A DNA stretch of 64,000 nucleotides. Origin: Chelydra serpentina. Its lineage: Eukaryota; Chordata; Testudines; Chelydridae. The DNA is taken from NCBI GenBank assembly GCA_037349315.1, contig JBAIAC010000048.1, positions 34,536,501 to 34,600,500 of the forward strand, read 5' to 3'. This document shows positions 50,932 to 63,241 of the stretch, in pieces. Under the pieces are notes generated by a model. The model was given only the letters and a program-made list of their open reading frames with translations, did no database searches and had not been told where the DNA came from. Made by a program: the position numbers and the translations under genes. The first letter of the stretch is position 1. The number at the start of each line of letters is the position of its first letter.

Positions 50932-51850
50932 CCGGGAGAGGAGCTGCACGCCGGGCTGGGCTCCTTCCACCTCCCGCGGCTCCCTGCGCGCTCAGAGCTG
51001 CGGCTCCTCCAGCCCCCGGCTCCGACCCGCCTGTGCGAAGGCAGCGCGCGGCTGCCGCCCCCAGCCTGCCAGCGGGCAGCAGCCTCCGACTCCGCTACTC
51101 AGCGCCATTGCAGGCAGCGGCGGCTGGGGCAGCGACAGGCTCCGCGCACACGGAGCTGGGGGGAGGAGAGCGCTCCCGCGCCCCGCCGCAGCCCGGCGCC
51201 CGCCCAGCGGCTCCCCCAGGGCCCGGCGTGCGGAACGTCTGCCCCGCGCGCGGGGGTGCGCTGCCAGCAGCCGCCGCCGAGCGGAGGCCGAGCGCGGGCG
51301 GCGGATGACAGGTGCCTCACCTCCGCGGCGAGCTGCAATGGTTCGTTCCGCCGGGGAGGGGGCGAGCCACGCTCCCGCCGCAGTCCGGCCGCACAGCGAG
51401 CCCGCGCGGAAGGGCGCCGGCTGCTGACCCTGCTGCACCCCCCTGGGCCCCTCCTGCCGCGCCGCACCCCGAGATCGCCAGACTCCCCCCCGCCCCCGCT
51501 CTGCGGGCAGGTCACTTCCTCCCCCTGCGCGCGGGGGAGGCGAGTCACGGCACGAGGGCCTCACGCACTGGCCGGGCGGCGGGAGCGGCGTGAACCCACC
51601 AGCCCGTCACAGAACAGCCCTTGCGGCCAGCGGGGACAGCGAGCGCAGCCGCGGGTCGCTCTCCCTCTGCCTCTCGGGGCTTCACTGGGCGGCAGAGCCA
51701 GTGGGGAGGGGACAGAGAGACGCTTCCATGGGCGCGGGCCGTGCACCTGCTGTAGGCTCCTGGCGGCTCAGCCACCCGGGCTGGCTCTGGGATCCCTTTG
51801 AAAAGGGGCCCCGCCGGCTGCAGGTGAGAATGATGCTCCGTCCTTACCCC
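50850..51850 (-). promoter_or_regulatory. PPP1R9A: CpG island, likely PPP1R9A promoter
   Basis: The segment is very GC-rich and dense in CpG, in sharp contrast to the AT-rich flanks. It has GC-box-like sites (for example CCCCGCCCCC at 51487-51496) and no TATA box that I can see. It lies about 2 kb upstream of the neurabin ATG, at the expected place for the first exon. The many long frames on both strands here come from lack of AT-rich stops in GC-rich DNA. Confidence 0.8.
50932..51250 (-). other. PPP1R9A: Predicted non-coding exon 1 of PPP1R9A
   Basis: The 3' end is set by the donor CTCTCCCGG|GTAAGG (exon end 50932). The transcription start is not visible in the sequence; 51250 is only an approximate limit within the CpG island. 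Confidence 0.45.
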
Positions 51851-52930
51851 TCCGTCGGTGCAGACAGGCAGAGTCCTCCGCAGGCCAGCCCGAAACCAGC
51901 GGGCTTCTTTGGAGGAAGGGCAAAGCTGCACTTCAGCCTCAATTCTGCAATAAGCGCCACCGGAGAATTCATTGCAGGATCAGGAGCTTGGACTTCCCGC
52001 CCCCAGTTAATTTCTTTAAGTCAAGTGGCCTTTGCACAACGTGCAAGCAATTAAATAGCGAAAAAGATATTACAAAAACTGGAGTTACAATATATGCGCA
52101 TTCATCCCCTTAAATTCCAGCAAATGTATTCAAATGTTGAACAGATAGGGCTACTCTAGTTTGCTGTTTTAGAGCAAACAAACAGTCCAGCCACTATGGG
52201 CATTTCTATGTTGCTAGGTAAATATTGCTAGTGCTCCAACATTCTCCACAATAACTTCCAGGTTTTGCACTAATGATAAGAAAAATTCCAGAGTAGGCTA
52301 TCCAGCAATCTCTCCAAAAGTAGTTTGGGAAACTGGCACTCCAGAAGGTAACGATTTTTAAATCATATAGCAATTCACACATAGAGTTCATTAATTTAAT
52401 TGCTTAAGCATCCAGAAGATGTGTATGATAAAAAAATGAAAAAACAGAAATACTACATGCACTTGTGTCCTGATTCCATAAAGATTTAGGTAAGTGTGTA
52501 ACTTTAAACACAAGTCGTCCCATTATTTTTTGGGGGGGACTAAGGAAAGTGTATAAAGTTACACACTTTCTTAAATGTTTACAGGCTTAGAGCTTTGGTT
52601 ATCTAGTGAGTATCAAATATACTCAATTCAAAATCTCTCTGTTTCTGTGACGTTCAATATCCAACACATAAATATTGATGGGAAAACAAGTCCCTTTCAA
52701 GACTGGTTGCCTATATGATTGTGTTCCTTCTTTTTCAAAGTTATTTTAACAAGCTGACATAGTAAGGGACAAAAATAGAAATGAATTTAACAGAATTGGG
52801 ATTCTTTTCCCAAACTCAAATTGTGCCTTTCCAGAAAATGTTTGCTCTTTGTTTGGGAAAAGAAAGTTTCTGCAATCCAAGTCAATTAACTAGAAAAGTT
52901 ACTAATGTTTATGAACAAATAATTCCCACC
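51851..52930. other. Upstream intergenic DNA, nothing recognised
   Basis: AT-rich sequence right of the CpG island with no recognised exon or transposon terminus. Confidence 0.45.
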
Positions 52931-52934
52931 TTGC

Positions 52935-52992
52935 ATACGCATGGCAGCATCTAGCACCATGGGGTCCTGATCCATGACTAGGTCTCCTAGGT
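52935..52992 (+). repeat. CR1/L3-type tail, copy next to a hAT MITE
   Basis: GCATCTAGCACCATGGGGTC followed by CTGATCCATGACTAGGTCTC is the tail motif of ancient CR1/L3 LINEs. It is cut on the right by the MITE that starts at 52993. Confidence 0.6.
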
Positions 52993-53399
52993 CAGCGGAT
53001 CTCAACCAGGGATACATAGAGTTCTTCCAAGGGGTACATCAATTCATTTAGATATTTGCCTAGTTTTACAACAGGCTACATACAAAGTACTAGCAAAATC
53101 AGTACAAACAAAAATAGCATACAGTCAGTGACTTGTTTATACTTCTCTATATACTATGTATACATATATACACTGAAACATAGGTACAATATTTATATTC
53201 CAATTGATTTATTTTATAATGATATAGTAAAAATGGGAAAGTAAGCAATTTTTCAGTAATAGTGTGCTGTGACATTTTTGTATTTTTATGTCTGATTTTG
53301 TAAGCAAGTAGATTTTAAGTGAGGTGTAACTTGGGGATATGCAAGACAAATCAGACTCCTGAAAAGGGTACAGTAGTCTGGAAAGGCTGAAAGCCACTG
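52993..53399. mobile_element. hAT MITE (CAGTGGTTCTC type), copy 2
   Basis: Ends are CAGCGGATCTCAACCAGGGA and GGCTGAAAGCCACTG. Flanks TCCTAGGT (52985-52992) and CCCTAGGC (53400-53407) match at 6 of 8 bases. The interior matches 40450-40808 in the same orientation, with an extra segment at about 53040-53075. Confidence 0.88.
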
Positions 53400-53614
53400 C
53401 CCTAGGCCCTGAAAAGCATCAAAACACTCAGTGTATTGCTATGTGGGAATACAAGCACTTGACAACAGCTAGACTGTTGTGTGCAGAGACCACTGCTTAT
53501 CGTGTATAGATAGTCTTAATTGTTTATGTGCACTCCCTCATCTGTCAATATCAATCTGTTGTCTTTTGGCAGTATCATCTCAAGAGAGGTTCCCTGGATC
53601 AAGACACATCAAAT

Positions 53615-54290
53615 AGAATATGAAAGGCAAGCCAGACCTTTGGAAGACTTCATTATAGAATACTCAACCAGCACACAATCAAACAGTCAATAAAACTGAT
53701 GATATCCAATGCAGCAATAGCATTCCTTTTATATGGGTGTGAAACAGGATAGTTTACCACAGACACATTAAGCAACTTGAAAATTTTCATATGCATTGTC
53801 CCCTCTCAGTCTGGAGGTCCACTAGTGAGACAAAGTCTTAAACATTAATATCCTTGAAAGTGCAAAAACAGCCAGCATCGAGGCAATGATCATCAAAGCT
53901 CATCTGAGATGGACAAGTCATGTTATCAGAATGGCTGATTATACATGCCCAAAAAGGTTTTCTGTGGTGAGCTGAAATTTGGAAAGTGCAGGAGGAGTGG
54001 TCAACGAAAAACTCTTCAAAGACACCATTAAGCAGAATCTCACTTCATGTATCATAAATATTGATAATTTCAAAGACATAGTCAAGGACAGACCTGAATG
54101 GAGATCAACTATCAGTAAAGGTTGTAAATGCTTTGAGGAAAACAGACTTGAAAAATTGATTGAAAAAGGCCAGTGTCATTCCAAGTCTTCAGCTGGAGCC
54201 TGCACATTCCTGTATAGCATCTCTTCACAGTCTTGCTCCTCACAGATAGGATTATGTAGCCATGTGAGAATACATGTGATGCTCTCATGT
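53615..54290 (+). pseudogene. Decayed non-LTR retrotransposon, C-terminal fragment with zinc-finger-like tail
   Basis: On the plus strand, in shifting frames, the segment reads FGRLHYRILNQHTIK, then FLLYGCETG, then from 53979 the frame with LFKDTIKQNL, DRPEWRSTISKG and FEENRLEKLIEKGQ. This is the C-terminal end of a LINE polymerase that in intact copies ends in a C2H2-like finger. Here the tail SSQIGLCSHVRIHV keeps H-x3-H, but the cysteine pair is degraded. The reverse transcriptase itself is not present. It differs from the LINE at 11-12.7 kb. I do not assign a clade. Confidence 0.75.
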
Positions 54291-54349
54291 CCTTGTAAAA
54301 TATGATAGACAGCCAGGTAGATAGTTTGAGCTTCTTGGGGAGGAACTGT

Positions 54350-54424
54350 CTTTTTGTTCTGTGTCTGTACAGCACCTAGCACAATGAGATCCTGGTCCAT
54401 GACTAGGTCTCCTACATACTACAG
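54350..54424 (+). repeat. CR1/L3-type tail, second copy next to a hAT MITE
   Basis: TGTCTGTACAGCACCTAGCA followed by CAATGAGATCCTGGTCCATG and ACTAGGTCTCCTA is the same LINE tail as at 52935-52992, in the same orientation, again cut on the right by a hAT MITE. Confidence 0.65.
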
Positions 54425-54688
54425 CAGGGGTAGTCAATTATTTTTTGTCAAGGTCCAAATTTTGTGGTTAGGGTATAGTCAAGGTCCAGACTACAGAGAA
54501 AATAATTTAAAAAAACCCAATGATAATAATAAGTAAATAAAAAGAAAATAAGAAAAATACTTGTGGCACCTTAGAGACTAACAGATTTATTTCAGTAAAT
54601 AAAATAAGTAAATAAAAGATTTTGAAGTCCGTTCAAAAGCATCTGGAGGTCCGGATTTGGCCTGTGGTCCACCTATTGACTACCCCTG
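54425..54688. mobile_element. hAT MITE (CAGGGGTAGTCAA type)
   Basis: Ends are CAGGGGTAGTCAATTATTTT and CACCTATTGACTACCCCTG. Flanks TACTACAG (54417-54424) and CACTAGAA (54689-54696) match at only 5 of 8 bases, so the duplication is worn. It contains an insertion at about 54540-54605 that includes GTGGCACCTTAGAGACTAAC, an inverted fragment of the repeat at 38010-38152. Confidence 0.78.
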
Positions 54689-54689
54689 C

Positions 54690-55810
54690 ACTAGAATAAT
54701 ACAAAGAATAAAGTCACACAGGGAAATGCTGTGCTCCCTGAACACTGCTGAATACTGATATGCCAGAGTTCTCTTTCTAGCAGCATGCAGGGATAGGGTA
54801 TGACAGGTGGATCTGTGTATTAAAAGGACCAAGTGACTGAAGATCAAGTCCAGGGATCATGCCACAAACCCTACTACAATTCAGAGGAGCCATGGAATAA
54901 CTTCTTCCCAGCCTGCTGAGTCAAAGATTCAAACCCCCATGTAAGTCTCCAGTACAAAACCTAAAAAGGCCATAGATCATCTTTAAATAGATATTTAATA
55001 TCTGAAAAACTGAATGTTCCTCATAAGATTCTAAACATCTGAAAGTAAATCAAATTTGGCCTAAACTGTGCCATTGTAAATATCAGTATCAATTTAGAGA
55101 AAGGGAGAGTTCTTTGGAAATAAAACCACAAAGAATAACCTTCATAGAGAGTATTGCTTTAACAAAACTGGAAGTCTCCTTTATATGGACCCAACAGAGC
55201 GTAGTGATGAATAGAAACTTTAAACAGAAATGTAAATGTCTTATTTACTTTGTGAATACAGAACAAGCATGCAGAGCAGCTAGAAAACAATTTAGCATGT
55301 AAGAGAGAGAGATCCATGGGAGATTTGACATTCATATTTTATGGTACTGAGAACTGAAATGAATAAACACCTTAACAGGAGATGAAACATGATTGAAGTG
55401 AATTAAAATTTTAAGGAGATTAAATATTGTATTTCATTTTAAAATTTGTACCTGTTACCAGAACTGCGTGGTACACACCCACTGTTATAAACATCAAAAA
55501 TCAGAATTTTTTCTAATTGTATTTTTGCATATAAAACTTTGGGTTCTATTCTTCCATCACGAATGTATGTAAATTGTTTTATATGATGTAAATAATATAT
55601 CAGAGTAATATTACATTACTCTGCCAAGTAGTTATACAAAACTGTATATCATACTTCCACAGAGTGCATCTTGAAAGGTTCAGTAATAAAGGGATCACAT
55701 TTCGTACACACCGATGAGATGAGCACACACAAGAAGCCTGGAGCTTCCAGATGGAGAGAGGGAGAGGTTTGTGTATGTGTTGCACCCTTTAAATACACAG
55801 CATGCAACTG
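54690..55810. other. Intergenic DNA, nothing recognised
   Basis: AT-rich and without recognised gene or transposon ends. Confidence 0.4.
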
Positions 55811-55814
55811 GAGA

Positions 55815-57615
55815 GCTGATTTTCAGAATGCTCGTGGTAAGCTTTTTGGGGGGATTCAAAAAAGTGCTTAGGTGCCTAAACCCCAGACTTACATGCCTAA
55901 GTCCCACACTGTGATTCACAAAACTCCTGTAGGTGCCTAAACTCACTCAATGCCTACGTTTTTCAAAGTAAAAATTCCTTTGGCACCAAACTTTTTGCCT
56001 CTGGGCATGTGCACTGCTGCCTCCCTCTAGGCATCCAGATGCATATCTCCCACCTAAGCCCCAGAGCAATTCATGAAGCAGGGGAAGATAGTCGTTCAGC
56101 CACCTAATTCACCCAAGAGTGCAGATTCAGTGTGCATCCGCTGAATACACATAACACATCAGGCCCCATTCAAAAGCCAGGAGGAGGTGATAATGCCACC
56201 ACTTTCCATGTTATAACTTTTAGCCCAGTGATTAGAGCACTCAACTGGGAAGTGGAAGACCCAACTTCATTTCACAGCTGTTGCACTGTGGATACTGAAA
56301 GAGTAGTTGGAGCAGAGGAACTTGACTCAGGGTCTCCTGCCCTCCACCCCCAGATGGGTGCCCTAACTACTGGACTATATAGTTCTTTATCATTCGTTCT
56401 TTATCTGGCCCTATGACTCATTATCTTTATCCACAGTGGAAGATCTCCAATAGGAGAGAACCCCACATCAAACTATCCCTTAGTTCAGTGGTTAGGGCAC
56501 TCAGAGATGGGAGACCCTTATTCAAATCCTTTTCCCATTCTGGCAGAGGGGGGAATTGTACAAGGGTGTCCCACAACCCAACTGAATGCTCTAACCACTG
56601 GGCTAAAAATTATTGGCAGGAGAAGATAGGGCAGAGGCACCACCATTCCCTCTTCCTGTGGTCATTTGGAGCGAGGCCGTCATCTAACACATTAGCAGAA
56701 GAGGCCCTTAAGGCAGGGGAGGGGTTTCTGTTTGAGGATCGCTTGCAGATATAGGTTCCTCCCTGCAGCCTGGACTTAGGCTGCTAACTCAGAGAAAGGG
56801 GCATGGCTTAGCACAAGGGCACCTCCCACAGATTAGCTTAGGCAAGGAGTTACCTAGCTTGCTGGCTTTTGTGGATCACATCCTAAGGTGCCTGTCTCTT
56901 CCACTCATTGTATAGGGATCCCGAGCATACGTGCCGACTCCATGGGTGCTCCAGGGCTGAAGCACCCACAGGGAAAAATTGGTGGGTGCAGAACACCCAC
57001 CGGCAGCTCCCCGCCAGCCGGCTCTGTCTCCGCCTCCTCCCCATACCCCTTCCCCCGAAGGGCCGCCGCTGCGCTTCCCCCTCCCCCCGCCCCCCAGGCT
57101 TGCCGGCGCCGATCAGCTGGAGAGCACGGCAAGCCTGTGAGTCCAGGAAAAGTGGCTTGGCTGCCGCGGCGCCTCAGGAGGCAGAGGGTTAGCTGGGCGC
57201 AGGGGCGGGACTGGCGGAGAGCTGCCAGTGGGTGCTCAGCTGCTTCTCCCCCCTCCCTCCCAGGCTTGGAAGCCTGTGGGGGGGAATGCAGCACACCCAG
57301 GAGAGGAGGCGGGGGCGGGGATCTGGGGAAGGGGTGGAATGGGGGCGTGGCCTGGGGTGGAGTTGGGGCGGGGCCGGGGTTGGGGCGGGGGGCGCGAGCA
57401 CCCACTGGCGCCGACTAAAGTCGGCGCCTATGATCCTGAGTGAGTAACCCAGCTTTATGGATCACAATGATATCTGTGATTTTCTAGCTGCCTAAAAGTT
57501 AAGCTCCCCGATGGTAAGCATTGCAACACATAGGTTCATTCATGGATTTCACCCTTAAAGTGGCTCAAGTTAGGCACCCAAAGTCACTACTCTCTTTTGA
57601 AAATCTTGGCCTACA
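55815..57615. mobile_element. Composite inverted-repeat element with tRNA-like arms
   Basis: Left CTGATTTTCAGAATGC and AGTGCTTAGGTGCCTAAACC are mirrored on the right by AGTTAGGCACCCAAAGTCAC and TTTTGAAAATCTTGG, so the outer edges look like one old inverted-repeat element. Inside are four tRNA-like pieces: forward at 56221-56250 and 56481-56517, inverse at 56354-56379 and 56583-56608 (for example AGTTCAGTGGTTAGGGCACT forward and GCTCTAACCACTGGGC inverse). A GC-rich hAT MITE is nested at 56925-57431. Confidence 0.5.
56925..57431. mobile_element. GC-rich hAT-like MITE nested in the composite element
   Basis: Ends are CATACGTGCCGACTCCATGG and GGCGCCGACTAAAGTCGGCG followed by CCTAT, which are worn inverses. 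Flanks GATCCCGA (56917-56924) and GATCCTGA (57432-57439) match at 7 of 8 bases, allowing a 2-base slack at the left edge. The interior is C- and G-rich with AGCACCCAC motifs. The long frames on both strands here are non-coding. Confidence 0.7.
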
Positions 57616-57898
57616 TCTGGATTTACACAGTACCTATATTACAGCTACATGTACTACAGTACAATCATTGTGTGTTGCTTTAAATAAAATGTCACCATAT
57701 GAAAGATAAGACCTGCAACTATGAGTGCAGCCATGCACTCAACTATGTAAATCAAGAAAAATAAGGTCCTTTAATTCTTAGTATTACTATGGCAACCCAT
57801 TTGTTTGATTGGAAGGTGTTTTTATGCTCCATTAAAGCATTGCTGACGTTGCTCTAAATTTCTGAGAAATATATTAAAATGCTGCACAGAAAAGACAA

Positions 57899-58015
57899 GG
57901 GGCCATTTTCTGCTCTCATTGACACCAGTGTAAATCCAGAGTATTTTCACTAAAGCTAACGGAGTTACTCCAGATTTACACTGATTGAAGTGAGAGCAGA
58001 ATTTCCTTAAGGTGT
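57899..58015. repeat. Short palindromic MITE
   Basis: CACCAGTGTAAATCCAGAGT and ACTCCAGATTTACACTGATT are inverse arms, with TTTTCTGCTCTCATTGACAC and GAAGTGAGAGCAGAATTTCC outside them. This is a common palindrome type in turtles and birds. A related half lies at about 58020-58120. Confidence 0.6.
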
Positions 58016-58120
58016 TATTATGTATAATGGGGTCTGGTTCTTCACTTACATCAGTGTAATTCCATTAACTTCAATCAAATTGCTCTTGATTTTTTCAGGT
58101 GTCAGAAAAATCAGGCCCAG

Positions 58121-59792
58121 TATGTTTAAATTGACAGTGTCTCTTCAACCTTTTATCAGTGAGTGTCCTTCTAACCAGTTTGGATTCAAGGTGCCAAGGC
58201 TGATTTATCATTATTTTCCATGTATTTTAGGATGTAAGTGAATTGTATTTGCTTTTAAAAATTACTGTTTGGTGTCACGGATACATTGTTTTGAGTGAAT
58301 TCAGTGGCTATAAAATGATGTTGAATGACCAATTTATGAGACAAGTGTTTTTTTAATCTGCAGAACAAGGGGGTGGGGGATATAGAAGTGGAGGGAACCC
58401 AGGTCAGCATTCTCCCTATAATGTATCCCAACCCTTGGAGGATCACATCTATGCTTAAGAAGGTAGTTCAATTTCCATGCATGTTCTGATCCTTGATTAG
58501 GACAGTCTTCTACCTGGCTACCCCACAGAGACACTAAGGAAGAAAGGGATTCTTTCGCTATGCAGATCTGCACAGCATAAAACACAATTTAGTCTTGTTT
58601 GTTAACATTGAAATATATTTGATAATGAATGAATATGAATTGATTTTTATAAACTAGCACAAATAAATAGACTGTGTTTGAACAGGGCGTTCATTGTTTG
58701 TTCGGCTAAGAAGATTCAAATTAGCGATCATTCTTTACCAACCTAGCACAAGACAAAAATAAACAAGAGGCATAAGGGTTGCCAACTCATTTGTTTCATA
58801 CACCAAGAATCCATGATGGTCAAGATGAAGGCTCATTAGTATCATCCACTTGGAGTATTTTAGAAGGTTGTATTAATTTCACTTAGGACAAGTTAAACTC
58901 CTTCACAGCTCTGGAATAGTGTCAAAGAGGCCTTTACATTGCAGTTCGCTAAAAAAAGAACTGCCTCTAATGATAATGAAACTACATAAGAGGCCTAGGT
59001 CATGCTAATATTTGACTGGCTACAAAGAACAGTAATTGAAGGAAAGTTATTACAATAAGGATATTGTTATATAAATTCAAGAATATTTCACTGATGTGCA
59101 GCTAGTCCGAGATAGCAAAGGAAATTTGTATAGTACAGAGGAAAATTACTGTATGTATGTTACAGATTACACACAAAAAGCTATATTAAAAGAATGTTGA
59201 TTAGGTTGCAAAGACAAACACTTGGAAGTCAGGAAATGTCAGAATTAAGGTTGCTGCTGCAACTTTAATTCTGCCCCATCATGTGTCCATCCTGTGCACT
59301 TCATGAGACTAGGGTTTTTGGGAGGGGGAGGAGGAAAGGAGGAGTATCTATACTATAATGCACACATACAAGGGGGCAGAATTAAGGATGCAGGAGCAAG
59401 CATAAGTCTGGTACTTCCTAATTTTTGAGTGTTAGACTGCAAATTAAATGACATTCTTGTACCACAGCTTTTTGAGCATAATTTCCTAGGGTTTGTTTTT
59501 TATTAAAAAGGTAAAAACAAGTTTTGACACACACACACCCCACCCTCCACAACCATGCATCATCACGAGGGTTTGAACACCCTGTACCTTCAGCACAAAC
59601 TTCTATCACTGGAGTTACAGGACTAACCACAGCAATAGACAGCAGGAGATGGCTGTTATCCATGAGTGCAGGAGTGCCTCATTCTGGAGGGGGTTATTAG
59701 AGGGAGACAAGCCTTGCTTTCTCTCCCCACCCTCTCCCTCTAATGCCAGGCAGTGAGAGAGATCCTAGCATACATGAGATGAAGGAGCTAGG
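58121..59792. other. Intergenic DNA, nothing recognised
   Basis: No exon or transposon terminus was recognised. A short CA-rich tract is near 59527-59541. Confidence 0.42.
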
Positions 59793-59800
59793 CCTCTGGG

Positions 59801-60298
59801 CAGTAGCATAGCCAGGAGGGGAGCAGGGCGAGCGGCTGCTCCCCCTGTGAGGAGAAGTGGCACTAAGGCGCTGCCCGAGCCCCACTGCGGGAGCCAGGCT
59901 CGGGGGTGCTTTAAAAGGCCCACGGCTCCTTTCTACATGCCGCGGGTCCGGCAGCGGGGCTGGGGGGAGGCGCTTTAAAGGGCCGGCGGCTCCTGCCGCT
60001 GCAGGGAGCCACGGGCCCTTTAAAGCGCCCCCCCAGCCCCGCTGCTGGACCCGGGCTGGGGGGAGGGCTTTAAAAGGCCCGCGGCTCCTGCCGCTGCGGG
60101 GAGCTGCGGGCCTTTTAAAGTGCCCCCCCACTCCGCTGCCAGAGCCGGGCTTAGGCGGGGATTTAAAAGGCCCCGGGGCTCTGCAGCGGCTGGAGCCCCT
60201 GGCCCTTTAAAGTGCCGCCGGGGTGAGTACAGGGGGAGCAGGGAGGTGCCTTTTTATAGCACCACTCCCCCTGTGCTCTAAACCTGGCTACGCCACTG
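59801..60298. mobile_element. hAT MITE of tandem hairpins with perfect 8-bp target duplication
   Basis: Ends are CAGTAGCATAGCCAGG and CCTGGCTACGCCACTG. CCTCTGGG flanks both sides perfectly (59793-59800 and 60299-60306). The interior consists of successive GC-rich hairpins bounded by TTTAAA, for example CTTTAAAGGGCC (59971-59982) against GGGCCCTTTAAAG (60013-60025). Frames of 144 and 117 codons here are chance. Confidence 0.92.
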
Positions 60299-60306
60299 CC
60301 TCTGGG

Positions 60307-61757
60307 ACAACATGCTTGGTTGGGGATGGGGGAGAGACAGGGACCCAAACCAACTCACCCTCTGCAGCATTCCCAGGCACTCCCAGTGCAATGCTTGCCA
60401 CCTTACTATTTAGGATGTTCATGTTCAATTATTTTGGCCTGCTGTCAAAATAATCATTAGGAATACAAGTGAGAGAAGAGAAATGGCAAGTTTCAAAATG
60501 TATATCAGAGCAAAACCTAGATAGAACTTAATGGGACAAAGAAAGGGCACTCCTTACCAAATGGCTTTCCTCCTGCCATATTTCAAAAGCCTACCACAAA
60601 TAATACAAGTGTTAGAGCTTTTCCAAAACTGTTTTACTCACAAATGGCAAAGCTATGAGTGAGTTATTAACAAGTGTCGGTCATGTATTCTGTATATGTC
60701 ACACTATGGAAAAGTTTAAATTTGGGAGAGTTTTAAATATATTTACTGGGATTGTTTCTTGTAGCCGTTTACTTGTGAAGGCAAGTGCCTTAATTACCAT
60801 GAGTCCAACTGTCTAAGGTTCAACAGGAGCCATTCAGTTGAAACCTCTAAAAACAATGTAAAAGGATTTCAGTATCTAAGACTGTCACTGCTTTAAAATC
60901 CAATCTGTCATGCCTTTGCATGGCCAGAAGAGCATGCTGGACCCCATACAGAACTGGAAATATCCCCCTCACAATAGCATAGAACTCCTGTTCTATCCCT
61001 GCAAAGATATAAGATCTCAAAAGTTTAAAGCTATGACATTTTTATGTTCAGAAAAAGCTGTCCATTGATGCAGGGCTGAATCTTTTCCATCCTGGGCCTC
61101 AAACTGGGGTGTTAGTTTTGTGGGAAGTTTGATATTTGGGGAAGAAGGAAATATTTTTTCTGGCAGACTGATTTGTTTTTAAATGGCAGCCATTCAGTTG
61201 ATTGGGATGTTAGAACAAGTGCCAGAGATCTGGATTAGTGGGCAGAGGGCACGTAAGGTGGTTAAAAGTGAATGATAAATCTATCACCAACCTTTCCAAT
61301 TTATCACATAGTTATCACATATACATATGTGGTGTATATTTCTCACACAACTGCTATAAAGGAGAGAAAGGTTTAGGGTGAGAACAATTATGAATTACTT
61401 CCTCTCTGTCAAGTCCAAACAGCTCAAGTTTGTTAAAGAAGAATAAAATCAAATTGCTACTCTGATATAATATAAACATAGAAGTTAGCAGATTAACTAT
61501 CATGCAATCTCTATGTAAAATATGAACAAAAGGGAGGGAAAGGTGAAGGTGGAGTTCAACTGAGGTGAAGATGGAATTGTGTGGTGGAGAGGATGTGTAC
61601 GAAAAAAGCCCGGGGAAAAAAAGTCAGTTGTAGGTCAGTTTTATTTGTTACTAAGAGAGTTCCTGACTGCCTGCAAATTGGAGCTGGGAGAGGTGTTTTG
61701 AAAATAAAAATAAATGGACTGCCTGAGCTACAGACTGTTGGAGGACAGTAAGAGAGA
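60307..61757. other. Intergenic DNA, nothing recognised
   Basis: AT-rich sequence without recognised gene or transposon ends. Confidence 0.42.
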
Positions 61758-63241
61758 TACTCCTGGGGGAAAGCATGTGCAGAATTCATATCTCCCTGCA
61801 GATTTTTATTTCTCTGCAGAAAATATATTCTGCTGGAGAGGCACTGCAGTTACACCTTTTGCCCACAAGGGGCTGCTGTGGTGCCAGAACAGCGGGAAGC
61901 CAACTCATGGCTGGAGCAGCCAACTACAGATAGGGAAGAAGAGAGGCTGCTTTCCACACAGCACCCTGCCCGTGGGGCTATGTGAGGAGATATGGGGGAA
62001 TATACAGAGCAAAGCATATGGGGCTGTTGCGGGGGGGTCACATAAACCAGGGTTCAGAAGGACTAGTTGGGGGGACAGACTGGAGTTGGGCACAGGAGCT
62101 AGTAGGGTGACAGCATTGAGCCCGGGGCTGAATGGGAGTGGGAGTGCAGGGTCACACTGGGATGGGGTTGTGGCTAAGTGGGGGTGCAGGGCCACATGAG
62201 GATGCGAGGAGAAGATGGCTGAGTGGGGATGCAGGGACACATGGGAATTGGGGAGGAGGGTGCAGGACCACATGTGGATGTGGGGGAGGGGTGGCTGAGT
62301 GGGGGTGCAGGGCCACATGGGAATGGAGGGGAGAGGGTGCAGGGATACACAGGAACAGGGGAAGGGTGTGACATTCTGTACCTTGGGGGAGTGTCCTGGC
62401 ACCTCCATATTCCTCATTTTTATATAATTGTGATCTTACATATAAAGCATGCCTTATAAGGTATCAGGGGAAAGGTTATGATCTGCTTAAAGTCATTTCT
62501 TTATGCATATATGTATATCATTAATGCATATGAAGTTATGAGAATTGTGTAGTATGATGGTCACTAAAAAAAATGCTGTAAGTTGGGGAATCAGCCAGAT
62601 ATTAGCTCCCCAGAGGCAATAGCAAGGAAAGTAGCCAACACCGAGGCAGGGTGTCAATTAATCCATTAACTGGGCTGCACCTGCATCCCATCATCAAAGG
62701 GTGTGGCCGAGTGGCAGATGTGCCTGCCTGAATGGAAAAGACTAGGGGTCAGCTAGAGTGCATGGGGGAGGCTCCCCAACACTTTAACAATCCCTCCCCC
62801 CCCCACCCCCAAAAACTGTTCCATACTTCTCCCACTTATACCCAACAACCCTCCCGGTTCACTCCCAGGCTCCATCCCAGCAACTACTTCCCTCTCCCTC
62901 AGCTCCTCTGTTACACCTGTCTCCCCCTTTGCACTGTTTCTGAGGGGTGTGGAAAATATGGTTCTGCATTGTAATTTGAATAAATTATTACTCAGAGTTC
63001 TGTAGTAATATGCCTAGAAAGGAACCTATTTGTCAAAAAACATTTCCTGGATCCTTTTTGTTGTCTGTATCATTGCAGACATACTTTCTGACAGATATTT
63101 TGAAATAAATTACCAAAATAATTGAACCTGGCCTGATTATATTGTGTTATTTTGACAGATAAAATGTGCAGAATTTTGCAGAATTTTAAAATATTGCATG
63201 CAGAATTTTTATTTTTTTGCCACAGAATTCCCCCAGGAGTA
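61758..63241. mobile_element. TIR DNA element with G-rich minisatellite, copy 2 (inverted), carrying an LTR-like insertion
   Basis: Left end TACTCCTGGGGGAAAGCATG and right end GCCACAGAATTCCCCCAGGA with GTA match the element at 19057-20365, in inverted orientation. A G-rich array (about 62030-62365) of units like GGGTGCAGGGCCACATGGGA lies in the left half. AT-rich AAATTCTG-type motifs lie near the right end. An LTR-like piece separates them. Confidence 0.78.
62367..62785. repeat. LTR-like insertion inside the TIR element
   Basis: Starts TGTGACATTCTGTACCTTGG and contains AAGCATGCCTTATAAGGTAT and TTATGCATATATGTATATCA, which I know from turtle LTR-type repeats. It separates the minisatellite from the right part of the host element. 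The right edge and duplication were not found. Confidence 0.38.
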